A stretch of DNA of 64,000 bases. Origin: Paracoccaceae bacterium. GTDB taxonomy: Bacteria > Pseudomonadota > Alphaproteobacteria > Rhodobacterales > Rhodobacteraceae. This document shows, piece by piece, positions 17,426 through 25,139 of the stretch. The notes beneath the pieces were generated by a model. It saw only the letters and a program-made list of their open reading frames with translations, searched no databases and had not been told where the DNA came from. Positions within the stretch are counted from its first letter, which is position 1; every line of letters starts with the position of its first letter. The stretch is taken from contig JAPOXR010000014.1 in the NCBI GenBank assembly GCA_026706985.1, positions 1-64,000 of the forward strand, given 5' to 3'. A program made the position numbers and the translations under genes.

Positions 17426-18283
17426 ATGCCGTTCCTTTTGAGCATCGGCCACGGTTATACCGCAAAAATATTATCGGCGGTTCTCAGCCGGGAGCCCGGA
17501 TGGCGCATCATCGGCACCACGCGCAACGCTTGCCGCTGTGCCGCCGTGACCGGGTCCGGAGCGGATTGCATGATCTGGCCGGGAGACGGGATCGGGGAGG
17601 CTATTGCCGAAGCGACTCATATCCTGATTTCAGTGCCACCGGATACGGGAGGCGATCCGGTCTGCCGCGCGCTCGGCCATCTGATGGCGTCCGCGGACAA
17701 GCTGGTCTGGGTTGGCTATCTGTCGACGACGGCGGTTTACGGCGACCGCGCCGGTGGTTGGGTGAATGAAGAGGACAGGCTCCTGCCTTCAACCCGGCGC
17801 GGCATGGCGCGGGTACGGGCCGAAGCCGATTGGCAGGCCCTGGATCTGCCGCTTCATATTTTCCGTCTGGCCGGCATCTATGGTCCGGGCCGCGGGCCAC
17901 TGTGGCAGCTTCAGGCGGGCCGCAAAACCCGCCAGGTGGTCAGGGAGGGTCAGATTTTCAACCGTATCCATGTTGCCGACATAGCCAGTGCACTGCGCGC
18001 CTCAATGTCGTGTCCCAAGCCCGGGATGGTCTGCAATGTCGCCGATGATTATCCCTGTGCACCGGAAGAGGTTGCGGATTTTGCCGCGTCACTGCTCGGC
18101 ATGGATCCGCTGCCCCGGATCGCCTTCGCGGAAGCGGATCTGAGCCCGGTCGCAAAGAGTTTTTATGCCGAGGCGAAACGTGTCAGCAACCGTCGCCTCA
18201 AGCGGGAACTGGGTTTCCGTCTCCGCTATCCTGACTATCGCTCAGGTCTGCGTTCCCTGCTTTCCCCATCTCGGCCGCAATGA
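17426..18283 (+). CDS. NAD-dependent epimerase/dehydratase-like SDR protein (YeeZ-like)
   Basis: Extended short-chain dehydrogenase with an atypical nucleotide-binding start (LLSIGHGYTAKILSAVL), ILISVPPDTGGDP, and the catalytic-region block WVGYLSTTAVYGDRAGGWVNE. FRLAGIYGPGR and FNRIHVADIASAL follow, as in YeeZ-like proteins. Substrate unknown. It starts 12 bp after queG. Its last 86 bp overlap the 3' end of the convergent aminotransferase gene, which is unusually long for two real genes. Confidence 0.8.
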   Translation: MPFLLSIGHGYTAKILSAVLSREPGWRIIGTTRNACRCAAVTGSGADCMIWPGDGIGEAIAEATHILISVPPDTGGDPVCRALGHLMASADKLVWVGYLSTTAVYGDRAGGWVNEEDRLLPSTRRGMARVRAEADWQALDLPLHIFRLAGIYGPGRGPLWQLQAGRKTRQVVREGQIFNRIHVADIASALRASMSCPKPGMVCNVADDYPCAPEEVADFAASLLGMDPLPRIAFAEADLSPVAKSFYAEAKRVSNRRLKRELGFRLRYPDYRSGLRSLLSPSRPQ

Positions 18284-19451
18284 CATCGCAGAGGATTTTC
18301 CCGATCATCCGGCAATCGGCGATACTGAAAGTGAGGGGCAGTCGAATATCGAACAAATGTGCCAGAATTGCGTCCGTCCGCGGCAGATCGCTGCCGCCGA
18401 GATAGCGCCAGGAATGATGCGTGGATGTGAAGCCCCGCGGCACCGGATCACCGAACCATTTGATCTCGACCCCATTCGCGGCGGCGCGGTCAATTATGCG
18501 CCGGCTTGCCGCCGCCCCGGCATCGGGAAGGCGGAATTGGAGCGAGGAGCCGACCATGCTCTCACCCATACCGCGCACCGGCAGGGTGATATGGGGTGAG
18601 GTTGCGAGGGACGCGGCCAACGCTGCATAGCGATCATTCCAGCGCCCGATATTGGCCTCCAGCTGCGGCAGTTGCGGGCGCAGAATGGCGGCCCGTAAAT
18701 TATCCATCCGCGCCGACATATTCGCCATTTCGTAACGCGCGGCGGCGAAATCCCCGCCGCCGGGTGCCGCGCCGTGCCGATCGAAAAACATGTAGCTGCC
18801 GCTCAGAATTGTCGCCCGCGCCATGAATTCGGCATCGTCCGAGACCAGTAGCCCGCCTTCGCCGGAATTCAGATGCTTGTAGGTCTGGGTCGAAAAACAG
18901 CCCGCCAGGCCGAAATTCCCGGAGCGCTTTCCGCACCATTTGGCTCCCATTGTATGCGCGCAGTCTTCGATCACGGTCAGTCCCGCCGCTTCCGCCACCG
19001 ACATTGTTTTGGTCATGTCCGGCACATGCCCGCGCATTTTCGTGAGCAGTAGAATGCCGGCGGTTGAATTCTCCGCCTTGGCTTTCAGATCCTCCAGATC
19101 GATGCGCAGATTGGCATCCGTTTCCACCAGGATCGCCTGCGCTCCGGTCGCATGGATGGCGCCGGGCACCGGGGCCAGGGTGAAGGCATTTGTCAGCACC
19201 TGGTGGCCGGGCCGCACCCCGGCGGCGCGCAGCGCGATCTGCATGGCCTGCCCGCCGGAGGTCAGCGCGAGGCAGAATTTCCGGCCCTGCCAGGCGGCGA
19301 ATTCCGTTTCCAGAAGCGCCGCTTCGGATGATTCCCCGGCAGTGAGGTTATAGCGGTGCAGCCGGCCGGATCTGAGAACCGATGCAGCCGCGGCGACAGC
19401 CTCTTCGGGCATCGGCTCCTGTTGGGTGAAGCTTCCCCGGAATATCCGCAT
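18198..19451 (-). CDS. DegT/DnrJ/EryC1/StrS-family aminotransferase
   Basis: PLP-dependent sugar-aminotransferase fold. It has SGGQAMQIALRAAG near the start, VIEDCAHTMGAKW, and the lysine-bearing STQTYKHLNSGEGGLL. Such enzymes transaminate nucleotide-linked keto sugars for surface glycans or antibiotics, and some members act on other ketones. No other sugar-nucleotide genes are nearby, so the pathway is unclear. The 417-residue product is slightly long; its last ~28 residues (SDSQDSGDGNPVPA at the end) lie in the overlap with the SDR gene and look unstructured. Confidence 0.82.
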   Translation of the reverse strand: MRIFRGSFTQQEPMPEEAVAAAASVLRSGRLHRYNLTAGESSEAALLETEFAAWQGRKFCLALTSGGQAMQIALRAAGVRPGHQVLTNAFTLAPVPGAIHATGAQAILVETDANLRIDLEDLKAKAENSTAGILLLTKMRGHVPDMTKTMSVAEAAGLTVIEDCAHTMGAKWCGKRSGNFGLAGCFSTQTYKHLNSGEGGLLVSDDAEFMARATILSGSYMFFDRHGAAPGGGDFAAARYEMANMSARMDNLRAAILRPQLPQLEANIGRWNDRYAALAASLATSPHITLPVRGMGESMVGSSLQFRLPDAGAAASRRIIDRAAANGVEIKWFGDPVPRGFTSTHHSWRYLGGSDLPRTDAILAHLFDIRLPLTFSIADCRMIGKILCDVIAAEMGKAGNADLSDSQDSGDGNPVPA

Positions 19452-19582
19452 CGCCCCGCCTGATTGCTGACAAAAACCTCTATACTCCCCCGAAATAACG
19501 CATTACGTGTCCGTCGGAGAAAAATAATATGGCAACGCCATTTCAGTTATTTCAGGCCTGCCGTCAATCTTGGGAGTAAACA

Positions 19583-20584
19583 ATGAAATCAGTAAAGTCA
19601 GTTCTGGCCGCCTCGGTGGCAGCAACCGCGTTTTCGGCTGCCGCGCCGGCAAGCGCGATGGACGAAATCACTGTCGCATATTTTCTCGAATGGCCGATGC
19701 CGTTTCAATATGCGAAAGTGAACGGAACCTATGAAGATGCGATGGGCGTCACGATCAATTGGCGCAGCTTTGACACTGGAACCGCGATGAGCGCCGCAAT
19801 GGCATCGGGCGATGTCCAGATCGCGGTCAGCCAGGGCATTCCGCCATTCGTGGTTGCCACTTCGGCGGGTCAGGACCTTCAGGTCGTGGATATCGCGGTT
19901 TCCTACTCGGAAAATGACAATTGTGTCGTCGCCGAAGCGTTGGAGATCGATAAATCAAATGCCGGCGAATTGAATGGCAAGCGGGTCGGCGTTCCGATCG
20001 GCACAGCGGCGCATTACGGCTTCCTCGTGCAGATGGGACATTTCGGTGTTGATATCGGAACCATGGAAATCGTTGACATGGCGCCGGCAGATGGCGCCGC
20101 GGCATTTGCTCAGGGCAATCTGGATATGGTCTGTGGATGGGGCGGTGCCCTTCGCCGCATGGTGGAACACGGAAATGTTCTGCTCACCGGCGCCGAAAAG
20201 GAGGAGCTGGGAATTCTTGTCTTTGACGTAACCAGTGTTCCGGCTTCCTTCGCTGCTGAACATGGCGATCTGCTGGCGAAGTTCCTGAAAGTGACCGCCG
20301 ATGCCAACGCGATGTGGAATGGCGGCGACATGATGGCTTCGATGCTGCCGGACATCGCCAAAGATGCCGGTATGGATGAGCAGGCCACACAGGCCACCAT
20401 GGATACCTTTGTCTTCCCGTCAGTGGATGACCAGCTGAGCGCCAAATGGCTTGGCGGTGGCGTACAGAATTTCATGGACGGCGTTGCCCAGGTATTCCTC
20501 AATGCCGGATCGATTCCGGCCGCCAGAGACAGCTATGCTGATGCTGTGGATATCGCTCCACTGCAGGCGGCGAGTGGAATGTAG
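19583..20584 (+). CDS. tauA: Taurine-type ABC transporter, periplasmic substrate-binding protein
   Basis: A secretion signal (MKSVKSVLAASVAATAFSAAAPASA) is followed by a type-II binding-protein fold of the TauA/SsuA class: ITVAYFLEWPMPFQYAK, ALASGDVQIA-like AMASGDVQIAVSQG, and LNGKRVGVPIGTAAHYGFL. It would capture taurine or another sulfonate or small zwitterion for the TauBC-type importer encoded next. A GGGAG ribosome-binding site precedes the ATG. A 12-bp perfect hairpin lies just after its stop. Confidence 0.85.
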   Translation: MKSVKSVLAASVAATAFSAAAPASAMDEITVAYFLEWPMPFQYAKVNGTYEDAMGVTINWRSFDTGTAMSAAMASGDVQIAVSQGIPPFVVATSAGQDLQVVDIAVSYSENDNCVVAEALEIDKSNAGELNGKRVGVPIGTAAHYGFLVQMGHFGVDIGTMEIVDMAPADGAAAFAQGNLDMVCGWGGALRRMVEHGNVLLTGAEKEELGILVFDVTSVPASFAAEHGDLLAKFLKVTADANAMWNGGDMMASMLPDIAKDAGMDEQATQATMDTFVFPSVDDQLSAKWLGGGVQNFMDGVAQVFLNAGSIPAARDSYADAVDIAPLQAASGM

Positions 20585-20603
20585 CCGCGGGTTCGAAAAA
20601 ATA

Positions 20604-20630
20604 TGTTCCAGGCGCTCAGCGCCTGGAACA
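20604..20630 (+). promoter_or_regulatory. Intercistronic hairpin between tauA and tauB
   Basis: TGTTCCAGGCGC (20604-20615) and GCGCCTGGAACA (20619-20630) form a perfect 12-bp stem with a TCA loop, 19 nt after the tauA stop and 20 nt before tauB. There is no U-tract. Hairpins here can block 3' exonucleases or attenuate read-through, keeping the binding protein in excess over the membrane subunits. Confidence 0.7.
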
Positions 20631-20650
20631 CTCTGGATGGAGCAGGGTAA

Positions 20651-21469
20651 GTGGCCGAACAGCAAGACGGGCTGATCATTGATGATGTGTCGATGCGCTT
20701 TGATCTTCCCGATGGAAGCCATGTTCAGGCGCTGCAGAATGTTTCGCTGACACTGGAGCAGGGGGCTCTGGTCAGTGTCTTGGGGCCGTCGGGCTGCGGC
20801 AAAACCACCCTGCTCAATATTGTCGCCGGATTTCTCGCGCCGACACAGGGCAGCGTCCAGCTCAATGGGCACCAGGTGGTCGGGCCGGATGCCGAACGCG
20901 GAATGGTGTTTCAGCAGGGGGCGCTGTTCGAATGGATGAGCGTGCGGGAAAATGTGAGCTTTGGCCCGAGAATGAAGGGGCAGAGCGAAGCCGATTACAG
21001 GGACAGGGTTGACCATTTGCTCGATGTGGTCGGGCTGCAGGATTTCAAAAGCAAAGCGATTTACGAATTGTCCGGCGGCATGCAGCAGCGTGTGGCGCTG
21101 GCACGATGCCTTGCCAATGATCCCGCTGTCATCCTGATGGATGAGCCGCTCGGCGCGCTGGATGCGCTGACGCGCGAAAAAATGCAGGGGCTGGTCCTGG
21201 AACTCTGGAAAGAGACCGGCAAGACGATCATTCTCATCACCCACTCGGTTGAGGAGGCGCTGCTGTTGGGTGAAAGGCTGATTGTCATGGCACCGAGGCC
21301 CGGGCGGATTCACAAGCAGTATGAATTGCCATTCGCCGAACTCGGTGTCGGGGCCGATCTCCGACAGGTCAAGAAGTCCGAGGGTTATGCCGAAAACCGC
21401 GAAGAAATCCTCGCCATGATCTGGGAGATGGAGGAAGAGATCATGGGCCGGACAGAGGCGGCGGCATGA
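20651..21469 (+). CDS. tauB: Taurine-type ABC transporter ATP-binding protein
   Basis: ABC ATPase with Walker A LGPSGCGKTTLLN, signature LSGGMQQRVALAR and Walker B VILMDEPLGALD, followed by ITHSVEEALLLGERLIVMAPRPGRI, the TauB/SsuB/NrtD pattern. 272 residues from a GTG start. The stop overlaps the start of the permease gene (ATGA-type), so the two are translationally coupled. Confidence 0.9.
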   Translation: MAEQQDGLIIDDVSMRFDLPDGSHVQALQNVSLTLEQGALVSVLGPSGCGKTTLLNIVAGFLAPTQGSVQLNGHQVVGPDAERGMVFQQGALFEWMSVRENVSFGPRMKGQSEADYRDRVDHLLDVVGLQDFKSKAIYELSGGMQQRVALARCLANDPAVILMDEPLGALDALTREKMQGLVLELWKETGKTIILITHSVEEALLLGERLIVMAPRPGRIHKQYELPFAELGVGADLRQVKKSEGYAENREEILAMIWEMEEEIMGRTEAAA

Positions 21470-22731
21470 CCGGGCTGATTCTGCTGGCGATCTATGTGGT
21501 GATTTTCGCCGCCGCTTTTCTGATTGTGCGCTTCATTGTCGAGCGCATGACCGCGGTGACCGATTTCACATCCTTGAAAACCGTGACATTCGGCGATGAA
21601 AGCGCGGTCACACCGAACCGGATCGCCTCGGTTGTTTCGGTTGTGACGATATTTCTGATCTGGGGGGCATTCACCGGTTCAAAAACGACGCTGATCCATA
21701 TGCCGGGACCATTCACCGGCGATGCCTCCTTCAGCTACACGGTGGAGGATGGCGCGGGTGCCCGCGCTGATGCGAATGTGACTGTGCGGGTGCACACCAT
21801 TAATGAAAAGCCGGAGGCACCCGAAACCACGCCACGCGACGGTTTCGCACAGGATGACAGCGACACCATGGCGGCATGGCGCAGCGGCATCATCCGCGTT
21901 CTCAGCAATGACAACGGCGAGGATCTCCGGATCGTGGCCATCGACGGCGAGCCGATCGCCGCCGGCGGGACGGTCGATGTCGCTGACGGAAAAGTCAATC
22001 TGACACAAAAGGGCTCGCTGAATTTCACCCCGGACAAAGGTTTGCAGATGGAGCCGATCTGGCTGCCGTCACCGGAAGCCGTTGTCTTCCGTTTCTGGGA
22101 AATCGCGGCCGAGGGGTATCAGAATTTCACACTACTTGAACATCTCGGCTGGTCGCTGCTGCGGGTTCTGGCCGGATTTCTGGCCGGTTCGCTGATCGGC
22201 ATCCCCCTCGGCTATGCAATGGGACTCTCCGGATGGTTCCGGGGGTGGTTCGATCCGATCGTGGAGTTCATGCGTCCCGTTCCACCTTTGGCGTTGATCC
22301 CGTTGGTCATCATCTGGTTCGGCATCTGGGAAACCGGAAAAATCATTCTGCTGTTTCTGGCAGCGCTCTGGATCATGACGATTGCCGCCCGGGCAGGCGT
22401 CTCAGGGGTCAATATTTCGAAGATTCATGCGGCTTACTCGCTCGGGGCTTCCCGTTGGCAGATCCTCCGTTATGTTATCGCACCGAATTCGCTGCCGGAG
22501 ATTTTTACCGGTGCCCGGGTTGCGATGGGCGTGTGCTGGGGAACGGTTGTCGCGGCGGAACTTGTCGCCGCGCAGAAGGGCGCCGGCATGATGATCATCG
22601 CCGCATCCAAGTTCCAGCTCACCGATATCGTGATTATGGGAATAATCCTGATCGGGATTATCGGTTACGGCATCGATATCCTTATGCGCCGAGCGGAAAA
22701 CCGCCTCGTGCCCTGGAAGGGGCGGAGCTGA
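21466..22731 (+). CDS. tauC: Taurine-type ABC permease with an embedded cadherin-like periplasmic domain
   Basis: From about residue 200 the protein is an ordinary TauC/SsuC permease: LPSPEAVVFRFWEIA, several membrane segments, and the EAA-like loop AAYSLGASRWQILRYVIAPNSLPEIF. Ahead of that it differs from the usual ~250-residue family. Membrane segments lie at about 2-24 and 53-70, then about 115 residues of soluble sequence at 80-195. That stretch reads FSYTVEDGAGARADANVTV and later VLSNDNGEDLRIVAIDG, AAGGTVDVADGKVNLTQKG and SLNFTPDKG, the hallmarks of tandem-95/cadherin-like adhesin repeats. The two halves are in permuted order. By the positive-inside rule the insert is periplasmic. Confidence 0.85.
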   Translation: MTGLILLAIYVVIFAAAFLIVRFIVERMTAVTDFTSLKTVTFGDESAVTPNRIASVVSVVTIFLIWGAFTGSKTTLIHMPGPFTGDASFSYTVEDGAGARADANVTVRVHTINEKPEAPETTPRDGFAQDDSDTMAAWRSGIIRVLSNDNGEDLRIVAIDGEPIAAGGTVDVADGKVNLTQKGSLNFTPDKGLQMEPIWLPSPEAVVFRFWEIAAEGYQNFTLLEHLGWSLLRVLAGFLAGSLIGIPLGYAMGLSGWFRGWFDPIVEFMRPVPPLALIPLVIIWFGIWETGKIILLFLAALWIMTIAARAGVSGVNISKIHAAYSLGASRWQILRYVIAPNSLPEIFTGARVAMGVCWGTVVAAELVAAQKGAGMMIIAASKFQLTDIVIMGIILIGIIGYGIDILMRRAENRLVPWKGRS

Positions 22732-22898
22732 CCGACAACTCATCAGGGTAGCATGGCTGTATCAGTGGCAAGCTGTGCGCGGAATGAAAAACCGCGGTGA
22801 CGCGAGAGTTCGGGCCACGGAATCAGGCGATGGCGGTGATTTGTGGGTTCTGACGGGAAATACCTGCCCGCTGCGGGCAAACCGAGGAATTGGGAACA

Positions 22899-22922
22899 GA
22901 AGGCCGCCCGTGAGCGGCCTTC
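22899..22922 (-). terminator. Hairpin terminator of the small exported protein gene
   Basis: GAAGGCCGC (22899-22907) and GCGGCCTTC (22914-22922) form a perfect 9-bp stem around a 6-nt loop, beginning 13 bp beyond the stop of the minus-strand small gene. The trailing T-run is weak. A second small hairpin (TGCCCG-CTG-CGGGCA) lies at 22865-22879. The pair may also stop transcription coming from tauC. Confidence 0.55.
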
Positions 22923-22935
22923 GTCTATTCGAGGA

Positions 22936-23130
22936 TCAGTTCAGTGCCAATGCGGCGGCTGCCAACAGAAGCAGAACCGGCAACAGGACTTCGCTATCGC
23001 CCTCCGGCTCCATCATTTCCGGCTCCATCATGGGTTCAGCCATTTTGTCCATTTCCGGCTCATCCATTCCGCCAGCCGATAGTCCAGTTGCGGCCACTGC
23101 GAATGCCGCTGCCAAAACGAATTTTCTCAT
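22936..23130 (-). CDS. Small exported Met/Glu/Pro-rich protein with C-terminal membrane segment
   Basis: The ATG at 23130, preceded by AAAAGGAAC, opens a 64-residue protein: a signal peptide (MRKFVLAAAFAVAATGLSAGG), a methionine- and glutamate-rich middle with repeated EPEM/EPMM units, and a terminal hydrophobic run (LLPVLLLLAAAALALN). Small proteins of this layout are familiar from Rhodobacterales-like genomes, sometimes mislabelled as ferrochelatase. Function unknown; the Met/Glu cluster could bind a metal, but that is speculation. Confidence 0.65.
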   Translation of the reverse strand: MRKFVLAAAFAVAATGLSAGGMDEPEMDKMAEPMMEPEMMEPEGDSEVLLPVLLLLAAAALALN

Positions 23131-23263
23131 TCTCGGTTCCTTTTCCTGGTCTAGGGTGAAATTGAATCCCAGCCCCATTACAATTTGATGAAGACCGACG
23201 CTAGCCAATCATACCGTCCGCCACCATAAGTATATAAATACTTACCACCGAATGCGGTCGGAA

Positions 23264-23830
23264 TCAAATAAGCAACACTTGAGTTCCGATCTCGGCCAAG
23301 TCGAATAATTCCGCGATATGCTCATTATAGAGTCCGATACATCCGTTGGATGAGCGACGGCCTATCTTCCGCGTGTCATGGGTGCCGTGGATTCGGTAAT
23401 ATTGCCAGGAGAGATACAGCGCGTGGGTGCCGAGGGGATTGTCCGGACCGGGGGGCATGAATTCAGGCCAGTCCGGATTGCGTTCAAGCATCGCCGGCGT
23501 CGGGCGCCATGAAGGATCCTTGACCTTTTTGACAACCTTTGTCCGCCCGAGCCGCGTCAGTTCCGGAGAAAGCGGGACGCTGGTCGGATACAGCTTATAG
23601 ATCGATTGATCCTCTGACCAATATTGCAGTGCTCTTGATCCCGTATCGACAAGGATAACGCCATTCTTCAAATTCGGGAAATAGGGTTCCCATTCATGGA
23701 TGAAAAACCCGGAAATATTCCGGTGCACCTTCCCGGATTCTGTTTGTCCCAGAACCGGCGGAGCCGCCGCCACAGCCATCCCCGCCAACAGCGTTTTTCC
23801 GAAAGCCCGGCGGGTGGGGTTTTCTGACAT
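23264..23830 (-). CDS. L,D-transpeptidase (YkuD domain) with Tat-type signal
   Basis: The start at 23830 has an excellent AAGGAGG ribosome-binding site 6 nt away. The N-terminus contains TRRAFGKTLLAGMAVAA, a twin-arginine-like signal. The catalytic region is HGTHD, then GRRSSNGCIGLYNEHI, in which Cys is the nucleophile of the YkuD fold. Such enzymes form 3-3 peptidoglycan crosslinks or attach proteins to the wall. It is one of two different L,D-transpeptidases in this 3-kb envelope cluster. Confidence 0.88.
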   Translation of the reverse strand: MSENPTRRAFGKTLLAGMAVAAAPPVLGQTESGKVHRNISGFFIHEWEPYFPNLKNGVILVDTGSRALQYWSEDQSIYKLYPTSVPLSPELTRLGRTKVVKKVKDPSWRPTPAMLERNPDWPEFMPPGPDNPLGTHALYLSWQYYRIHGTHDTRKIGRRSSNGCIGLYNEHIAELFDLAEIGTQVLLI

Positions 23831-23987
23831 GCGTTGCCTCCTTCGGGCCATTTTGCGTGAGCGGAGATTGGATAAATCCGAAACATTTCCGGCGCAAGGG
23901 TTTGGCCGCGGTCTGATCGGTTTGACCGGCTGCAGGTGATTCGCTAATCAGACGCGCAGCCCGGAGCCAAAGACTTGATTAATCCTG

Positions 23988-24566
23988 ATGCGTAAGTTTT
24001 GCACTTTACTGTTTTCGGTTTTTCTTCTCGCAGCCTGCGAAGCTGAAGTTCCGGCGGAAGTGGAGCCGGAAGTCACTCAAGCGACCGCTGAAGCGACACC
24101 GGACCGAACAAGCGAAACGACCAACTCTGAGACCGAAAGCACCGGAATGGTGCCGAAAATCTTTTGGGTCAGCGTCGAGGAAGGCCTGCGAATCCAGTAT
24201 CGGATTTTGGATGCGGTCAATGCAGTCAGGGCGGCGAAAGGCTTGAATGAGGTGCAATTGTCGAATGCGCTCAATGCCGCAGCCCGCACCCACGCACGCG
24301 ATATGTCGGTGCAGAACCGGCCATGGCATTTCGGTTCGGATGGATCTTCGCCGCTCGATCGAGCCATCAAGGCTGGCTATTCCGGCCGTTTTCTGGGCGA
24401 AAACATCGCCGAGTCTTTCGAGGATGATCTGGCCACGCTGACAGCTTGGTTGGATGATCCCGAAACCAGCAGGGTGATTTTGAGCCCGGATGCGGCGCAG
24501 CTCGGCATTGGCTGGCATCAGGAGAGGCGGGGGAAACTTTGGTGGACCCTTGTGACGGGTACCTGA
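23988..24566 (+). CDS. CAP/SCP-domain lipoprotein
   Basis: A lipoprotein signal (MRKFCTLLFSVFLLAAC) is followed by a low-complexity Glu/Thr-rich linker and a CAP domain: ILDAVNAVRAAKGL, SNALNAAARTHARDMSVQNRPWHFGSDG, and LGENIAESFED, ending with WWTLVTGT. Bacterial CAP proteins are secreted or outer-membrane proteins of unclear enzymology. The gene lies between two L,D-transpeptidase genes and converges on the second, with stops 2 bp apart. A role in envelope maintenance is inferred from context. Confidence 0.85.
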   Translation: MRKFCTLLFSVFLLAACEAEVPAEVEPEVTQATAEATPDRTSETTNSETESTGMVPKIFWVSVEEGLRIQYRILDAVNAVRAAKGLNEVQLSNALNAAARTHARDMSVQNRPWHFGSDGSSPLDRAIKAGYSGRFLGENIAESFEDDLATLTAWLDDPETSRVILSPDAAQLGIGWHQERRGKLWWTLVTGT

Positions 24567-24568
24567 TC

Positions 24569-25129
24569 TCAGTGATATATGTAGACCGGCGTTCCGATAT
24601 CAACCATCTGATACAGCTTTCTCATCTCCCGGTTGGCAATGGCAATACAGCCTTCGGTCCAGTCGTTCCGCAGCGTCCCCCCCGACCTATTGGGTTGCCC
24701 ATGAATGAAAATATCGCCGCCGGCGCTGTAGCCCCGTGCCTTGGCAGCCCTTGAGTCATCCCGGTTGGGGTAAGAGATGCCAAGCGACAGGTAAAACCGG
24801 CTGTTTGGATTCTTTCGGTCAATCATGTAACGGCCGACAGGCGTTTTGCCGTCGCCCTCACGCAGTTTATGTCCGACAGGTGTGAAGCCGAGGCTGATGC
24901 GGTAATTTTCCAAAATCCGGTCACCGGACAGCGCATAGAGCCGCCTTTTCCCCTTATGGACCTCAAGATGGGAGACGCGCCCTTTCGCATGCGGCCCGCT
25001 GCCCGCCTGCTGATTGAATAGGCTGCATCCCGAGACAATGGCGGTCGCTGCCAAAGCCAGGGCCGCCCGACGGCCGATTACACCGTCACCGGTATGGATC
25101 CCGTCACTTCCGCTATTTTCCTGTGCCAC
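24569..25129 (-). CDS. L,D-transpeptidase (YkuD domain), probable lipoprotein
   Basis: I place the start at the GTG at 25129, just after the rlmN stop; the longer open frame would overlap rlmN. The N-terminal region GRRAALALAATAIVSGC has both a twin-arginine-like pair and a lipobox. The catalytic segment is IFIHGQPNRSGG through DWTEGCIAIAN, with the Cys nucleophile. It has about 186 residues. Probably co-transcribed with ialB and rlmN. Confidence 0.85.
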   Translation of the reverse strand: MAQENSGSDGIHTGDGVIGRRAALALAATAIVSGCSLFNQQAGSGPHAKGRVSHLEVHKGKRRLYALSGDRILENYRISLGFTPVGHKLREGDGKTPVGRYMIDRKNPNSRFYLSLGISYPNRDDSRAAKARGYSAGGDIFIHGQPNRSGGTLRNDWTEGCIAIANREMRKLYQMVDIGTPVYIYH

Positions 25130-25139
25130 AACCGCCTCA

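Noticed and set aside
20420-21313. 297-residue open frame antisense to tauA-tauB
   Set aside because: The plus strand encodes intact TauA and TauB motifs here; the frame is a shadow.
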